NCBI GenBank assembly: GCA_945905915.1
Contig: CAMDQL010000018.1
Coordinates: forward strand, 1 to 26,871
Reading direction: 5' to 3'
Length of the DNA: 26,871 nucleotides
Origin: Flavobacterium psychrophilum
Lineage (GTDB): Bacteria; Bacteroidota; Bacteroidia; Flavobacteriales; Flavobacteriaceae
The notes below the pieces were generated by a model. The model worked only from the letters and a program-made list of their open reading frames with translations. It ran no database searches and was not told the origin of the DNA. Below are positions 9,330-15,788 of the stretch, in pieces; the first letter of the stretch is position 1; every line of letters begins with the position of its first letter. A program made the translations under genes and the position numbers.

Positions 9330-9360
9330 TTTGTTTTGTCCGATAAAGTGTTTATATTTG
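9330..9360 (+). promoter_or_regulatory. Consensus promoter with no annotated gene downstream
   Basis: TTTG at 9330-9333, a 19-nt spacer and TATATTTG at 9353-9360 match both elements of the Bacteroidota consensus with no mismatch. It points to the plus strand, away from the M3 peptidase start, and the next plus-strand gene begins at 11903. The only thing it can serve nearby is the short unit ending at the 9444-9472 terminator. Confidence 0.55.
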
Positions 9361-9364
9361 TCGA

Positions 9365-9472
9365 TGAAATGTCGATTAATTCCCTTTTTTCCCAAATTAA
9401 GAGAAATTAAATTTTTTTAGAGTTGTTTGAATTATGTAAATAGAAATCCCAAATTAACGTTTGGGATTTTTT
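9365..9472 (+). ncRNA. Candidate small RNA of about 105 nt
   Basis: The unit is defined by a consensus promoter upstream (9330-9360) and an intrinsic terminator at its 3' end. It lies between the M3 peptidase and purE, both on the opposite strand. It contains one very short frame, ATG at 9364 to TAG at 9420, encoding MKCRLIPFFPKLREIKFF. That ATG is only 3 nt past the -7 box, so translation would need a leaderless or slightly upstream start. I could not draw a strong conserved fold apart from the terminator. Size and position beside purE/purK recall 6S RNA loci in some bacteria, which is inference only. The exact 5' end is unknown. Confidence 0.35.
9444..9472. terminator. Bidirectional intrinsic terminator
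   Basis: A 10-bp stem pairs AAATCCCAAA (9444-9453) with TTTGGGATTT (9460-9469) around a 6-nt loop. Read on the plus strand it ends in six Ts (9467-9472). Read on the minus strand it begins right after the purE stop codon and is followed by an interrupted T run. It can therefore end both the small plus-strand unit and the purK-purE message. Confidence 0.7.
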
Positions 9473-9953
9473 ATTTTAAGTTTTCAGAAGCTTTTAAAAC
9501 TCCAAGTTTCAATCCCTCTTTGTAGGCTAAAATTTTATCTAAAACACATTTGTCTGAACTTCCAATGATTTGAGCGGCTAATATTCCGGCGTTTTTAGCT
9601 CCGTTTAGTGCAACGGTTGCCACAGGAACGCCTCCAGGCATTTGAAGTATAGATAAAACAGAATCCCAGCCATCAATTGAATTACTCGATTTTACAGGAA
9701 CACCAATTACAGGAAGTGGTGACATTGAAGCAACCATTCCAGGTAAATGAGCCGCACCACCAGCACCAGCAATAATTACTGAAATACCTCTTTCGTGTGC
9801 GTTTTTACTGAAGTCAAATAATTTTTCAGGCGTTCGGTGTGCCGAAACAATATCAACTTCGGTTTCAATATCAAATCCTTTTAAGATGTCGATGGCTTCT
9901 TGCATAACTGGCATATCCGAAATGCTTCCCATTATTATTGCTACTTTACTCAT
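9471..9953 (-). CDS. purE: N5-carboxyaminoimidazole ribonucleotide mutase, class I PurE
   Basis: PurE rearranges N5-CAIR, made by PurK, into CAIR in de novo purine synthesis in the cytosol. The 160-residue length matches bacterial class I enzymes. Visible landmarks are GSISDMPVM (9-17), SAHRTPE (37-43) and the substrate loop AGAGGAAHLPG (62-72) with His69. It follows purK on the same strand after a 72-nt gap holding a period-10 repeat, so the order is purK-purE. The presence of PurK supports the N5-CAIR route over the class II AIR carboxylase route. A terminator starts directly at its stop. Confidence 0.97.
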   Translation of the reverse strand: MSKVAIIMGSISDMPVMQEAIDILKGFDIETEVDIVSAHRTPEKLFDFSKNAHERGISVIIAGAGGAAHLPGMVASMSPLPVIGVPVKSSNSIDGWDSVLSILQMPGGVPVATVALNGAKNAGILAAQIIGSSDKCVLDKILAYKEGLKLGVLKASENLK

Positions 9954-9970
9954 ATGATTTATTTATTTAA

Positions 9971-10023
9971 CACGAATTCCACCAATTTATACCAATTAAT
10001 TCGTGGTAATTCGTGAAATTGGT
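9971..10023. repeat. 10-bp-period palindromic array between purK and purE
   Basis: ACCAATT recurs at 9981 and 9991, and AATTCGTG recurs at 9998 and 10008, each 10 bp apart. CACGAATT at 9971 is the inverse of the AATTCGTG units, and ACCAATTT at 9981 pairs perfectly with AAATTGGT at 10016. The array is thus both tandem and inverted, and its RNA could fold into alternative hairpins in the purK-purE mRNA. Confidence 0.7.
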
Positions 10024-10025
10024 TT

Positions 10026-11186
10026 TTATTTTACTTCACTAATTACTCTTATACTATTCTTCACTTCCTCTGCAATTTTTCTGGCTGCTGCCATGTCTTC
10101 ATTTACAATCGTAACGTGTCCCATTTTTCGGAAAGGTCTTGTTTCTCTTTTTCCATATATATGAGGCGTTACACCATCGATTGCCATGATTTTATCTATG
10201 TTTTCGTATACTACTTGTCCAGAATAACCTTCTGAACCCACCAAATTTACCATAATTCCGGCAACTTTGCTATCCGTATTTCCCAAAGGTAGATTTAAAA
10301 TCGCACGCAAATGGTTTTCAAATTGGGAAGTATAACTCGCTTCAATTGAATAATGACCCGAATTATGGGGTCTTGGCGCGACTTCATTTACTAAAATTTC
10401 ATCGTCTTCGGTTTGGAACATTTCTACAGCTAATAATCCAACATGGTTGAACGCTTCTGAAACTTTTAAGGCAATTTCTGTTGCTTTTTGAGCTACTGTT
10501 GCTTCAATACGAGCTGGACAAATTACATATTCCACTTGATTAGCTTCGGGATGAAATTCCATCTCAACTACGGGATAGGTTTTAACTTCACCAGAAACCG
10601 AACGCGCTACAATTACCGCTAACTCATTTTTAAACGGAACCATTTCTTCGGCAATACATTCTACATCGGGTAAATTTACCAAGTCTAATGCCGAACGACA
10701 AATTTTTACGCCATTTCCATCATAACCAAATTGCGCACATTTCCATACAAACGGAAATTCTAATTCATCTTTTTCTATCGTAGTTCTCAAATCATTTAAA
10801 TCCACAAAGCGACTGTGAGGCGAAGTGGGAATATCGTTTGCTACGTAATAATCTTTTTGTTTTCCTTTATTTTGAATCAAACGCAAGGTTTTTGGTGAAG
10901 GGTAAATAGGTAATCCTTCTGCTTCTAGTTGATCTAAAGCGTCTAAATTTACATTTTCAATTTCGATAGTTAATACATCTACTTTTTTTCCAAATTGGTA
11001 CACCGTGTCAAAATCCATCAAACTACCTTTAATAAATTCGTTACAACTCAAACGGGCAGGCGCTTCTTCACTTGGTTCTAATACGAAAGTTTGGATATCA
11101 AATTTTCGGGTTTCGGTCAAAAGCATTTTACCCAATTGCCCTCCGCCTAAAATTCCTAATTTAAAATCAGAAGAAAAATAGTTCAT
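10026..11186 (-). CDS. purK: 5-(carboxyamino)imidazole ribonucleotide synthase
   Basis: PurK is an ATP-grasp enzyme that makes N5-CAIR from AIR, ATP and bicarbonate, feeding PurE downstream. From the ATG at 11186 the product has 386 residues. It has the N-terminal nucleotide-fold motif GILGGGQLGKM (11-21), the central ATP-grasp block with KCAQFGYDGNGV, and VNEVAPRPHNSGHYSIEAS near the ATP/Mg site. The C-terminal KMGHVTIV is also typical. The frame runs 8 codons further up to a TTG at 11210. That codon lies in the -7 box at 11208-11215, so transcription would begin after it and the ATG is preferred. Confidence 0.96.
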   Translation of the reverse strand: MNYFSSDFKLGILGGGQLGKMLLTETRKFDIQTFVLEPSEEAPARLSCNEFIKGSLMDFDTVYQFGKKVDVLTIEIENVNLDALDQLEAEGLPIYPSPKTLRLIQNKGKQKDYYVANDIPTSPHSRFVDLNDLRTTIEKDELEFPFVWKCAQFGYDGNGVKICRSALDLVNLPDVECIAEEMVPFKNELAVIVARSVSGEVKTYPVVEMEFHPEANQVEYVICPARIEATVAQKATEIALKVSEAFNHVGLLAVEMFQTEDDEILVNEVAPRPHNSGHYSIEASYTSQFENHLRAILNLPLGNTDSKVAGIMVNLVGSEGYSGQVVYENIDKIMAIDGVTPHIYGKRETRPFRKMGHVTIVNEDMAAARKIAEEVKNSIRVISEVK

Positions 11187-11207
11187 TTGTTGTAGTTGTT
11201 GTTTGCG

Positions 11208-11215
11208 CAAAGATA
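11208..11215 (-). promoter_or_regulatory. purK -7 box
   Basis: The minus-strand sequence TATCTTTG matches TAnnTTTG exactly, 21 nt upstream of the purK ATG at 11186. No TTG is present at the -33 distance. The box overlaps an upstream in-frame TTG and so argues against that start. Confidence 0.5.
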
Positions 11216-11220
11216 AGAGT

Positions 11221-11255
11221 AAGAATTTAGATTTCAGAATTTAGCATTCAGAAAA
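11221..11255. repeat. 7-bp-period imperfect tandem array upstream of purK
   Basis: Five consecutive heptamers with consensus YAGAATT fill the gap between the helical-repeat gene's stop and the purK -7 box. The register is unbroken and divergence is mostly at single positions within units. Confidence 0.65.
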
Positions 11256-11257
11256 TA

Positions 11258-11806
11258 TTACTTGTAGAGTTTTTTTAGTAAATTTCTTGTTGCGGCTTGA
11301 TACGCTGCCGAATGATTTGCATAATCTTGTTCGATGATGATTTTTAATTCATCATGCACCCAATTATATTTTTTCCCTAACATAAATAGCGCTCGCATGG
11401 CATACACTTTTGCGGCTACTTTTTCGTTTTGAATTAATCGGTCAAGTAAGGCTTCTATTAATAGATGTTCTTGTTCTTGAGTTAACGAAATGCCATTTTT
11501 TCTATGGTTACTTTTGGATAAAAACAAGCAAATTTTCGTTGCAGGTCTAATCGCCGAATCATCTTTCAATTTAGGTAACACTTCGCAAAACAAATCGAGA
11601 TAAGGAACAAAAAGCTTTAACTTTTTTTGACAAACCAATTCTATACTCCAAAACGCCTTTACATGATTTTTATCAGAAGTATCGAAAGCAATTTGAACGA
11701 AATAACTTAGCATATCCAAATTCCGAAGAATATAATTGCTCAACTGCTCACGACTTTTTCGATGTGCCGTGCTTTGGTCAATTTTCGATACTAATTCGGT
11801 TTTCAT
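11258..11806 (-). CDS. Uncharacterised all-helical, HEAT-like protein
   Basis: The product is 182 residues with no signal peptide or membrane segment. It looks entirely alpha-helical, with amphipathic helix pairs such as AFWSIELVCQKKLKLFVPYL (about 65-84) and KVYAMRALFMLGKKY (about 139-153) that resemble HEAT-type repeats. I recognise no catalytic motif. Similar flavobacterial proteins are, as I recall, sometimes labelled adenylosuccinate lyase, but the lyase signature loop is absent and the length is far too short. The ATG at 11806 is preferred. The frame extends 11 codons to a TTG at 11839 that falls in a -33 element. It diverges from hpt and lies upstream of purK-purE, which hints at but does not show a purine link. 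Confidence 0.75.
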   Translation of the reverse strand: MKTELVSKIDQSTAHRKSREQLSNYILRNLDMLSYFVQIAFDTSDKNHVKAFWSIELVCQKKLKLFVPYLDLFCEVLPKLKDDSAIRPATKICLFLSKSNHRKNGISLTQEQEHLLIEALLDRLIQNEKVAAKVYAMRALFMLGKKYNWVHDELKIIIEQDYANHSAAYQAATRNLLKKLYK

Positions 11807-11810
11807 TTTG

Positions 11811-11840
11811 TAAATATACCAAATTTGCAAAAAAGTCAAA
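11811..11840 (-). promoter_or_regulatory. Promoter of the helical-repeat gene, TTTG-N18-TATATTTA
   Basis: On the minus strand TTTG (11840-11837) is followed by 18 nt and TATATTTA (11818-11811), one mismatch from consensus. The -7 box ends 4 nt before the ATG at 11806, so the mRNA may be leaderless. Confidence 0.5.
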
Positions 11841-11848
11841 ATAGTTAG

Positions 11849-11878
11849 TTTGAAATCCTTACTACTTCATTAAATTTG
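11849..11878 (+). promoter_or_regulatory. hpt promoter, TTTG-N18-TAAATTTG
   Basis: TTTG at 11849-11852, 18 nt, and TAAATTTG at 11871-11878 are a perfect match at both elements. The TTG that could open the hpt frame (11876) is inside the -7 box, so the real start must lie further down. The -33 element is only 8 bp from the -33 of the divergent helical-repeat gene. Confidence 0.7.
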
Positions 11879-11902
11879 TTCACTATTTTAAAAACAACTA
11901 AA

Positions 11903-12433
11903 GTGATTCAATTACACGATAAAAAATTTGAGGTTTTCATTGCTGAAGAAGAAATTAATTTTGCGCTAGAAACCATGGCGAAGCAAATTGAGGCTGATTT
12001 TTTTGACGATATTCCAGTTTTTATTGGGGTTTTAAACGGTTCTTTTATGGTGGTTTCCGATTTACTAAAAAAATACAACCAACCTTGTGAAGTTTCTTTT
12101 GTAAAAATGGCTTCTTATGAAGGAACACAAACAACAAATGAGGTAAAACAATTAATTGGAATCAATCAAAATTTAGAAGGTCGTTCTGTAATTATCGTAG
12201 AAGATATTGTAGATACGGGTCATACTATTGAAGAATTAAAAGCAATATTTAAATCGCATAATGTAAAACATTTTAAAATAGCCACTTTGTTTTTAAAACC
12301 CGAAGCCTATAAAAAGGACATCAAATTAGATTATGTAGGAATTCGTATTCCGAATAAATTTATTGTTGGCTATGGATTAGATTATGATGGATTAGGTCGG
12401 AATTTAAAAGACGTATATCAATTATCTGAGTAA
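11903..12433 (+). CDS. hpt: Hypoxanthine(-guanine) phosphoribosyltransferase
   Basis: This purine salvage enzyme joins hypoxanthine or guanine to PRPP, giving IMP or GMP. The type I PRT signature IIVEDIVDTGHT is at residues 97-108. The flexible-loop region SYEGTQTT (71-78) and the base-contacting YVGIRIPNKFIVGYGLDY block near the C-terminus are also present. I start it at the GTG at 11903, giving 176 residues beginning MIQLHDKKF, which agrees with flavobacterial homologues as I recall them. The frame continues upstream only to a TTG inside the promoter. The predicted leader is about 20 nt without a clear Shine-Dalgarno. adk follows 57 nt downstream, probably in the same operon. Guanine versus hypoxanthine preference is not resolved. 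Confidence 0.93.
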   Translation: MIQLHDKKFEVFIAEEEINFALETMAKQIEADFFDDIPVFIGVLNGSFMVVSDLLKKYNQPCEVSFVKMASYEGTQTTNEVKQLIGINQNLEGRSVIIVEDIVDTGHTIEELKAIFKSHNVKHFKIATLFLKPEAYKKDIKLDYVGIRIPNKFIVGYGLDYDGLGRNLKDVYQLSE

Positions 12434-12468
12434 AGAAAATAGATAAGAGAAAATAGAATAAAGACTAA
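12434..12468. repeat. 7-bp-period imperfect tandem array between hpt and adk
   Basis: Five consecutive heptamers each begin with AGA (consensus AGAAWAW), starting at the base after the hpt stop codon. The register is perfect over 35 bp. The next 22 nt lead to the adk ATG. Confidence 0.6.
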
Positions 12469-12490
12469 AATTTATAAACACAACGTAACA

Positions 12491-13063
12491 ATGATTAATA
12501 TCGTATTATTTGGGAAACCAGGAGCAGGAAAAGGAACACAAGCCGAATTTTTAAAAGACAAATATAATTTAGTGCATTTATCTACGGGTGATATTTTTAG
12601 ATTTAATATTAAAAATGATACAGAACTAGGAAGATTAGCCAAAACATTTATGGATAAAGGAGATTTAGTGCCCGATGCCGTAACCATTCAAATGTTGCAA
12701 AGCGAAGTAGATAAGAATCCACAAGCTGCCGGTTTTTTGTTTGATGGTTTTCCTAGAACTATTGCACAAGCTGAAGCTTTAGATACTTTTTTAACTAGTA
12801 AGAATCAAGAAATTACAGCTACTGTTGCCTTAGAAGCCGACGATAATATTTTAGTGGCACGTTTATTAGAAAGAGGAAAAACTTCGGGTAGACCAGACGA
12901 TCAAGATGAAGAAAAAATCAGAAATCGTTATGATGAATACAACCAAAAAACGGCTCCATTGATGAATTTTTATAAAAATCAAGATAAGTTTTATGCAGTT
13001 AATGGAATAGGTTCAATAGCAGAAGTTACTGAAAGATTAAGCTTGGTATTGGATCAATTATAA
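12491..13063 (+). CDS. adk: Adenylate kinase (short form)
   Basis: Adk catalyses ATP + AMP to 2 ADP and balances adenylate pools in the cytosol. The 190-residue protein has the P-loop GKPGAGKGT (8-16), the AMP-site block STGDIFR (31-37), DGFPRT (about 85-90), and RLLERGKTSGRPDD (about 124-137) in place of a long LID. The LID is the short type with no zinc cysteines, which accounts for the length below the common 214-220 residues and is usual for Bacteroidota. It sits downstream of hpt, so purine salvage and adenylate interconversion are probably co-expressed. A hairpin with a T tract at 13129-13169 follows before the next gene. Confidence 0.96.
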   Translation: MINIVLFGKPGAGKGTQAEFLKDKYNLVHLSTGDIFRFNIKNDTELGRLAKTFMDKGDLVPDAVTIQMLQSEVDKNPQAAGFLFDGFPRTIAQAEALDTFLTSKNQEITATVALEADDNILVARLLERGKTSGRPDDQDEEKIRNRYDEYNQKTAPLMNFYKNQDKFYAVNGIGSIAEVTERLSLVLDQL

Positions 13064-13128
13064 TCTGAAAATTAAGCAACTAAGATAAATTTCGAGCATT
13101 CATTTTTTTTTTAGATATTTGCAAAGAG

Positions 13129-13169
13129 AAAAGGAGCAAATTCCAATATTCAGGATAGGCTCTTTTTTT
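13129..13169 (+). terminator. Probable adk terminator hairpin
   Basis: A 9-bp stem (13129-13137 with 13159-13167, including one G-U pair) has a GAGC/GCTC core, a 21-nt loop and a run of seven Ts at 13163-13169. The loop is long, so it is a weaker candidate than the other terminators here. Confidence 0.45.
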
Positions 13170-13182
13170 ATAACTTTAAACT

Positions 13183-14457
13183 ATGGAAATTTTAATTATT
13201 CTTTTCTTGATTTTATTGAATGGTATCTTCTCAATGTCTGAAATTGCATTGATTTCTGCCCGAAAAAATCGATTAGAAATGGCTGCAAAAAAAGGCAATA
13301 AAAATGCAAAAGCAGCATTAGATTTAGCCAATTCGCCTAATAAATTTTTATCTACCGTTCAAATTGGAATAACCTTAATTGGAATCTTAACCGGTATTTA
13401 TTCGGGAGATAAAATTACCACCGATGTACAAAATTTTGTAGCATCATTCGAAGCTTTAAGTCCGTATGCAAATTCAATTGCTGTTGGAATTGTAGTAGTA
13501 ACTTTAACTTTTTTCTCATTGGTTTTAGGTGAATTGTTGCCAAAACGTATCGGTTTAAATTTCCCAGAAACTATTGCAAAAGGAGTTGCTTATCCTATGA
13601 AATTTGTTTCAATAATAACAATGCCTTTTATTTGGTTATTAACAACTTCAACCGATTTTTTGCTTAAAATATTTCAAATCAAACCTACCGCAGATGGAAA
13701 AGTAACCGAAGAGGAAATCAAAGCCATTATAAAAGAAGGTACAGAAGTAGGGGAAGTTCAGGAAATTGAGCAAGATATTGTGGAACGGGTGTTTCATATT
13801 GGCGATAGAAAAGTAAATTCTTTAATGACGCATCGTAGTGATATTGTTTATTTATCACTTGAAGATTCCAAAGAAGAAATTAAGGCAAAGGTTATTGATG
13901 AATTGCATTCGGTTTATCCGGTATGTGAAGATAATTTAGATAATGTTATCGGATTGGTTTTGCTTAAAGACTTATTTGTGAGTTTTGAATCGGGCGATTT
14001 TGATTTAAAAATTATTACTAAAGAACCGGTTTATTTAATAGAACAAACTTCGGCTTATAAAGCCTTGGAAAATTTCAAAACTTCAAAGCTACACTATGCA
14101 TTTGTTGTAGACGAACATGCTATTTTTCAAGGAGTTATAACGCTCAATGATATTTTAGAAGCTCTAGTAGGCGATGCCTCTGATTTTGACGAAGATGAAT
14201 ACAAATTAGTAGCAAATGAAGATGGAACCTGGCTAGTTGATGGCCAATATTCTTTACACGATTTCTTAACTTTTTTCGATTTGGACGAATTAATTAATGA
14301 TTATGAAGTAACTACAGTAAGCGGTTTTTTCATCACAGAACTTGGAAATATTCCTAATCAAGGTGACAAAATAATTTGGAATAAATTAGAATTAGAAGCG
14401 TTAACTATGGAAGGCGCCAAAATAGATAAAGTACTTATCAAACAATATAAAGAATAA
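13183..14457 (+). CDS. CNNM/CorC-type membrane protein (DUF21 + CBS pair + CorC_HlyC)
   Basis: This 424-residue inner-membrane protein belongs to the HlyC/CorC family, whose better-studied members take part in magnesium or other divalent cation efflux. The DUF21/CNNM transmembrane domain covers about 1-165, with hydrophobic segments near 2-20, 58-75, 98-118 and 138-160 and the conserved LGELLPKRIGL (115-125). The CBS pair follows (about 210-335) and a C-terminal CorC_HlyC domain occupies about 345-422. The name hemolysin sometimes given to the family is historical and not supported here. It stands between adk and obg with a terminator-like hairpin upstream, so it probably has its own promoter, which I could not place firmly. 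The transported ion is unproven. Confidence 0.9.
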   Translation: MEILIILFLILLNGIFSMSEIALISARKNRLEMAAKKGNKNAKAALDLANSPNKFLSTVQIGITLIGILTGIYSGDKITTDVQNFVASFEALSPYANSIAVGIVVVTLTFFSLVLGELLPKRIGLNFPETIAKGVAYPMKFVSIITMPFIWLLTTSTDFLLKIFQIKPTADGKVTEEEIKAIIKEGTEVGEVQEIEQDIVERVFHIGDRKVNSLMTHRSDIVYLSLEDSKEEIKAKVIDELHSVYPVCEDNLDNVIGLVLLKDLFVSFESGDFDLKIITKEPVYLIEQTSAYKALENFKTSKLHYAFVVDEHAIFQGVITLNDILEALVGDASDFDEDEYKLVANEDGTWLVDGQYSLHDFLTFFDLDELINDYEVTTVSGFFITELGNIPNQGDKIIWNKLELEALTMEGAKIDKVLIKQYKE

Positions 14458-14465
14458 TAATAAAC

Positions 14466-14595
14466 TATTCAGTGTTCAGTATCTAGTAAGCAATTATAAA
14501 TACAGCACATTTAAAACAACAAATTGTCATCAGATAGGAAAGTTTATAGGTTAAAAAATAACTGAATACTCCATACTGATGACTGTACACTAAGA
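14466..14595. repeat. Inverted pair of 7-bp-period arrays upstream of obg
   Basis: Three heptamers of type TNTYTAG/TNTTCAG occupy 14466-14486. Five heptamers each starting with ACT (mostly ACTGNNN) occupy 14561-14595, ending 4 nt before the obg ATG. The two arrays carry the same CAGT-type core on opposite strands, so they form a large imperfect inverted repeat around a 74-nt centre. Confidence 0.65.
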
Positions 14596-14599
14596 AAAA

Positions 14600-15610
14600 A
14601 TGACAGAGGGAAATTTTGTTGACTACGTAAAAATATATGTTTCTTCCGGAAAAGGAGGGAAAGGCTCATCGCATTTGCATCGTGAAAAATTTATAGAAAA
14701 AGGTGGGCCCGATGGAGGAGATGGAGGTCGTGGCGGACATGTTTACATCAAAGGAAATAAAAATCTTTGGACGTTATTTCACTTAAAATTTGTAAAACAC
14801 ATGCGTGCTGGTCATGGTGGCGACGGAGGAAGCTCTAGAAGTACAGGTCATGATGGAGAAGATAAATTTGTAGAAGTGCCTTTAGGAACGGTCGTAAAAG
14901 ATCAAGAAACAGGCGATATTTTATTTGAAATAACGGAACACGAAGAGGTTAGAATTTTAGCGGAAGGAGGAAAAGGCGGTTTAGGAAACTGGAATTTTAG
15001 AAGTTCAACCAATCAAACACCTCGTTACGCGCAACCTGGAATGCCAGTTAAAGAAGTTGATGTTACTTTAGAATTAAAAGTATTAGCCGACGTAGGATTA
15101 GTAGGTTTTCCAAATGCTGGAAAATCAACGTTGCTTTCCGTATTAACTTCGGCTAAGCCAAAAATCGCGGATTATCCGTTTACCACTTTAAAGCCTAATC
15201 TAGGAATTGTAGCATATAGAGATTTTCAATCCTTTGTAATGGCAGATATTCCAGGAATTATTGAAGGTGCAGCTGAAGGAAAAGGATTAGGACATTACTT
15301 TTTGCGTCATATTGAGCGTAATTCAACTTTGTTGTTTTTAGTTCCAGCTGATGCCGATGATATTAAAAAAGAATTCGAAATTTTGTTAGATGAATTACGT
15401 CGTTACAATCCCGAAATGTTAGATAAAGATCGTTTGATTGTCATTTCAAAATGCGATATGTTAGACAGTGAATTACAAGCAGAATTGAAAAAACAATTAG
15501 ACGCAGCATTCAAAGGAACACCTTATTTATTTATTTCGTCTGTTGCGCAACAAGGTTTACAAGAGTTGAAAGACAAATTGTGGCAAATGTTGAATGTAGA
15601 AGAAAAATAA
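14600..15610 (+). CDS. obgE: Obg/CgtA ribosome-assembly GTPase
   Basis: Obg binds the 50S ribosomal subunit and links GTP/ppGpp levels to ribosome maturation. The 336-residue protein has the glycine-rich Obg fold (about 5-160, including [14 protein letters not shown]). The GTPase domain follows, with G1 GFPNAGKST (169-177), the G2 region [10 protein letters not shown]3 DIPG (216-219), G4 SKCD (283-286, in place of NKxD) and G5 SSVA (313-316). The C-terminal OCT domain of some homologues is absent, as is usual in this phylum. The start [12 protein letters not shown] fits the family. A strong terminator follows. The 142-nt upstream gap holds a heptad repeat pair and no clear promoter. Confidence 0.97.
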   Translation: MTEGNFVDYVKIYVSSGKGGKGSSHLHREKFIEKGGPDGGDGGRGGHVYIKGNKNLWTLFHLKFVKHMRAGHGGDGGSSRSTGHDGEDKFVEVPLGTVVKDQETGDILFEITEHEEVRILAEGGKGGLGNWNFRSSTNQTPRYAQPGMPVKEVDVTLELKVLADVGLVGFPNAGKSTLLSVLTSAKPKIADYPFTTLKPNLGIVAYRDFQSFVMADIPGIIEGAAEGKGLGHYFLRHIERNSTLLFLVPADADDIKKEFEILLDELRRYNPEMLDKDRLIVISKCDMLDSELQAELKKQLDAAFKGTPYLFISSVAQQGLQELKDKLWQMLNVEEK

Positions 15611-15630
15611 CTAGTTATAAAACTCATTAG

Positions 15631-15660
15631 AAAGCATCTTCAACTTGAAGATGCTTTTTT
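15631..15660 (+). terminator. Strong intrinsic terminator after obg
   Basis: An 11-bp perfect stem (15631-15641 with 15647-15657, core GCATCTTC/GAAGATGC) closes a 5-nt loop and runs into six Ts (15655-15660), followed by another T-rich run. Confidence 0.9.
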
Positions 15661-15751
15661 GTTTTATTGCAGTTAATCTAATAAAAAGTTAAAATTGATA
15701 CAATTTTTCATGATTTTTTCATGATAATTTTATCGAAATCGTATTTTTAAG

Positions 15752-15759
15752 TATATTCG
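15752..15759 (+). promoter_or_regulatory. Possible -7 box of the S46 peptidase gene
   Basis: TATATTCG differs from TAnnTTTG at one position and lies 29 nt before the ATG at 15789. No -33 TTG is found at the normal spacing. Confidence 0.35.
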
Positions 15760-15788
15760 CAACACAAATCAAAAGAACAAAATACATT

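Noticed and set aside
11258..11806. Adenylosuccinate lyase label for the helical-repeat gene
   Set aside because: The protein is 182 residues, less than half of PurB, and lacks the conserved signature loop.
11839..11878. Upstream TTG starts for the helical-repeat gene and hpt (and TTG 11210 for purK)
   Set aside because: Each TTG lies in a -33 or -7 promoter element, so it would not be transcribed. The downstream ATG/GTG gives N-termini that fit the families.
13129..13169. Possible metal riboswitch upstream of the CNNM/CBS gene
   Set aside because: Only a single hairpin with a T tract is visible, and no known Mg or Mn riboswitch motif is recognised. A terminator for adk explains it more simply.
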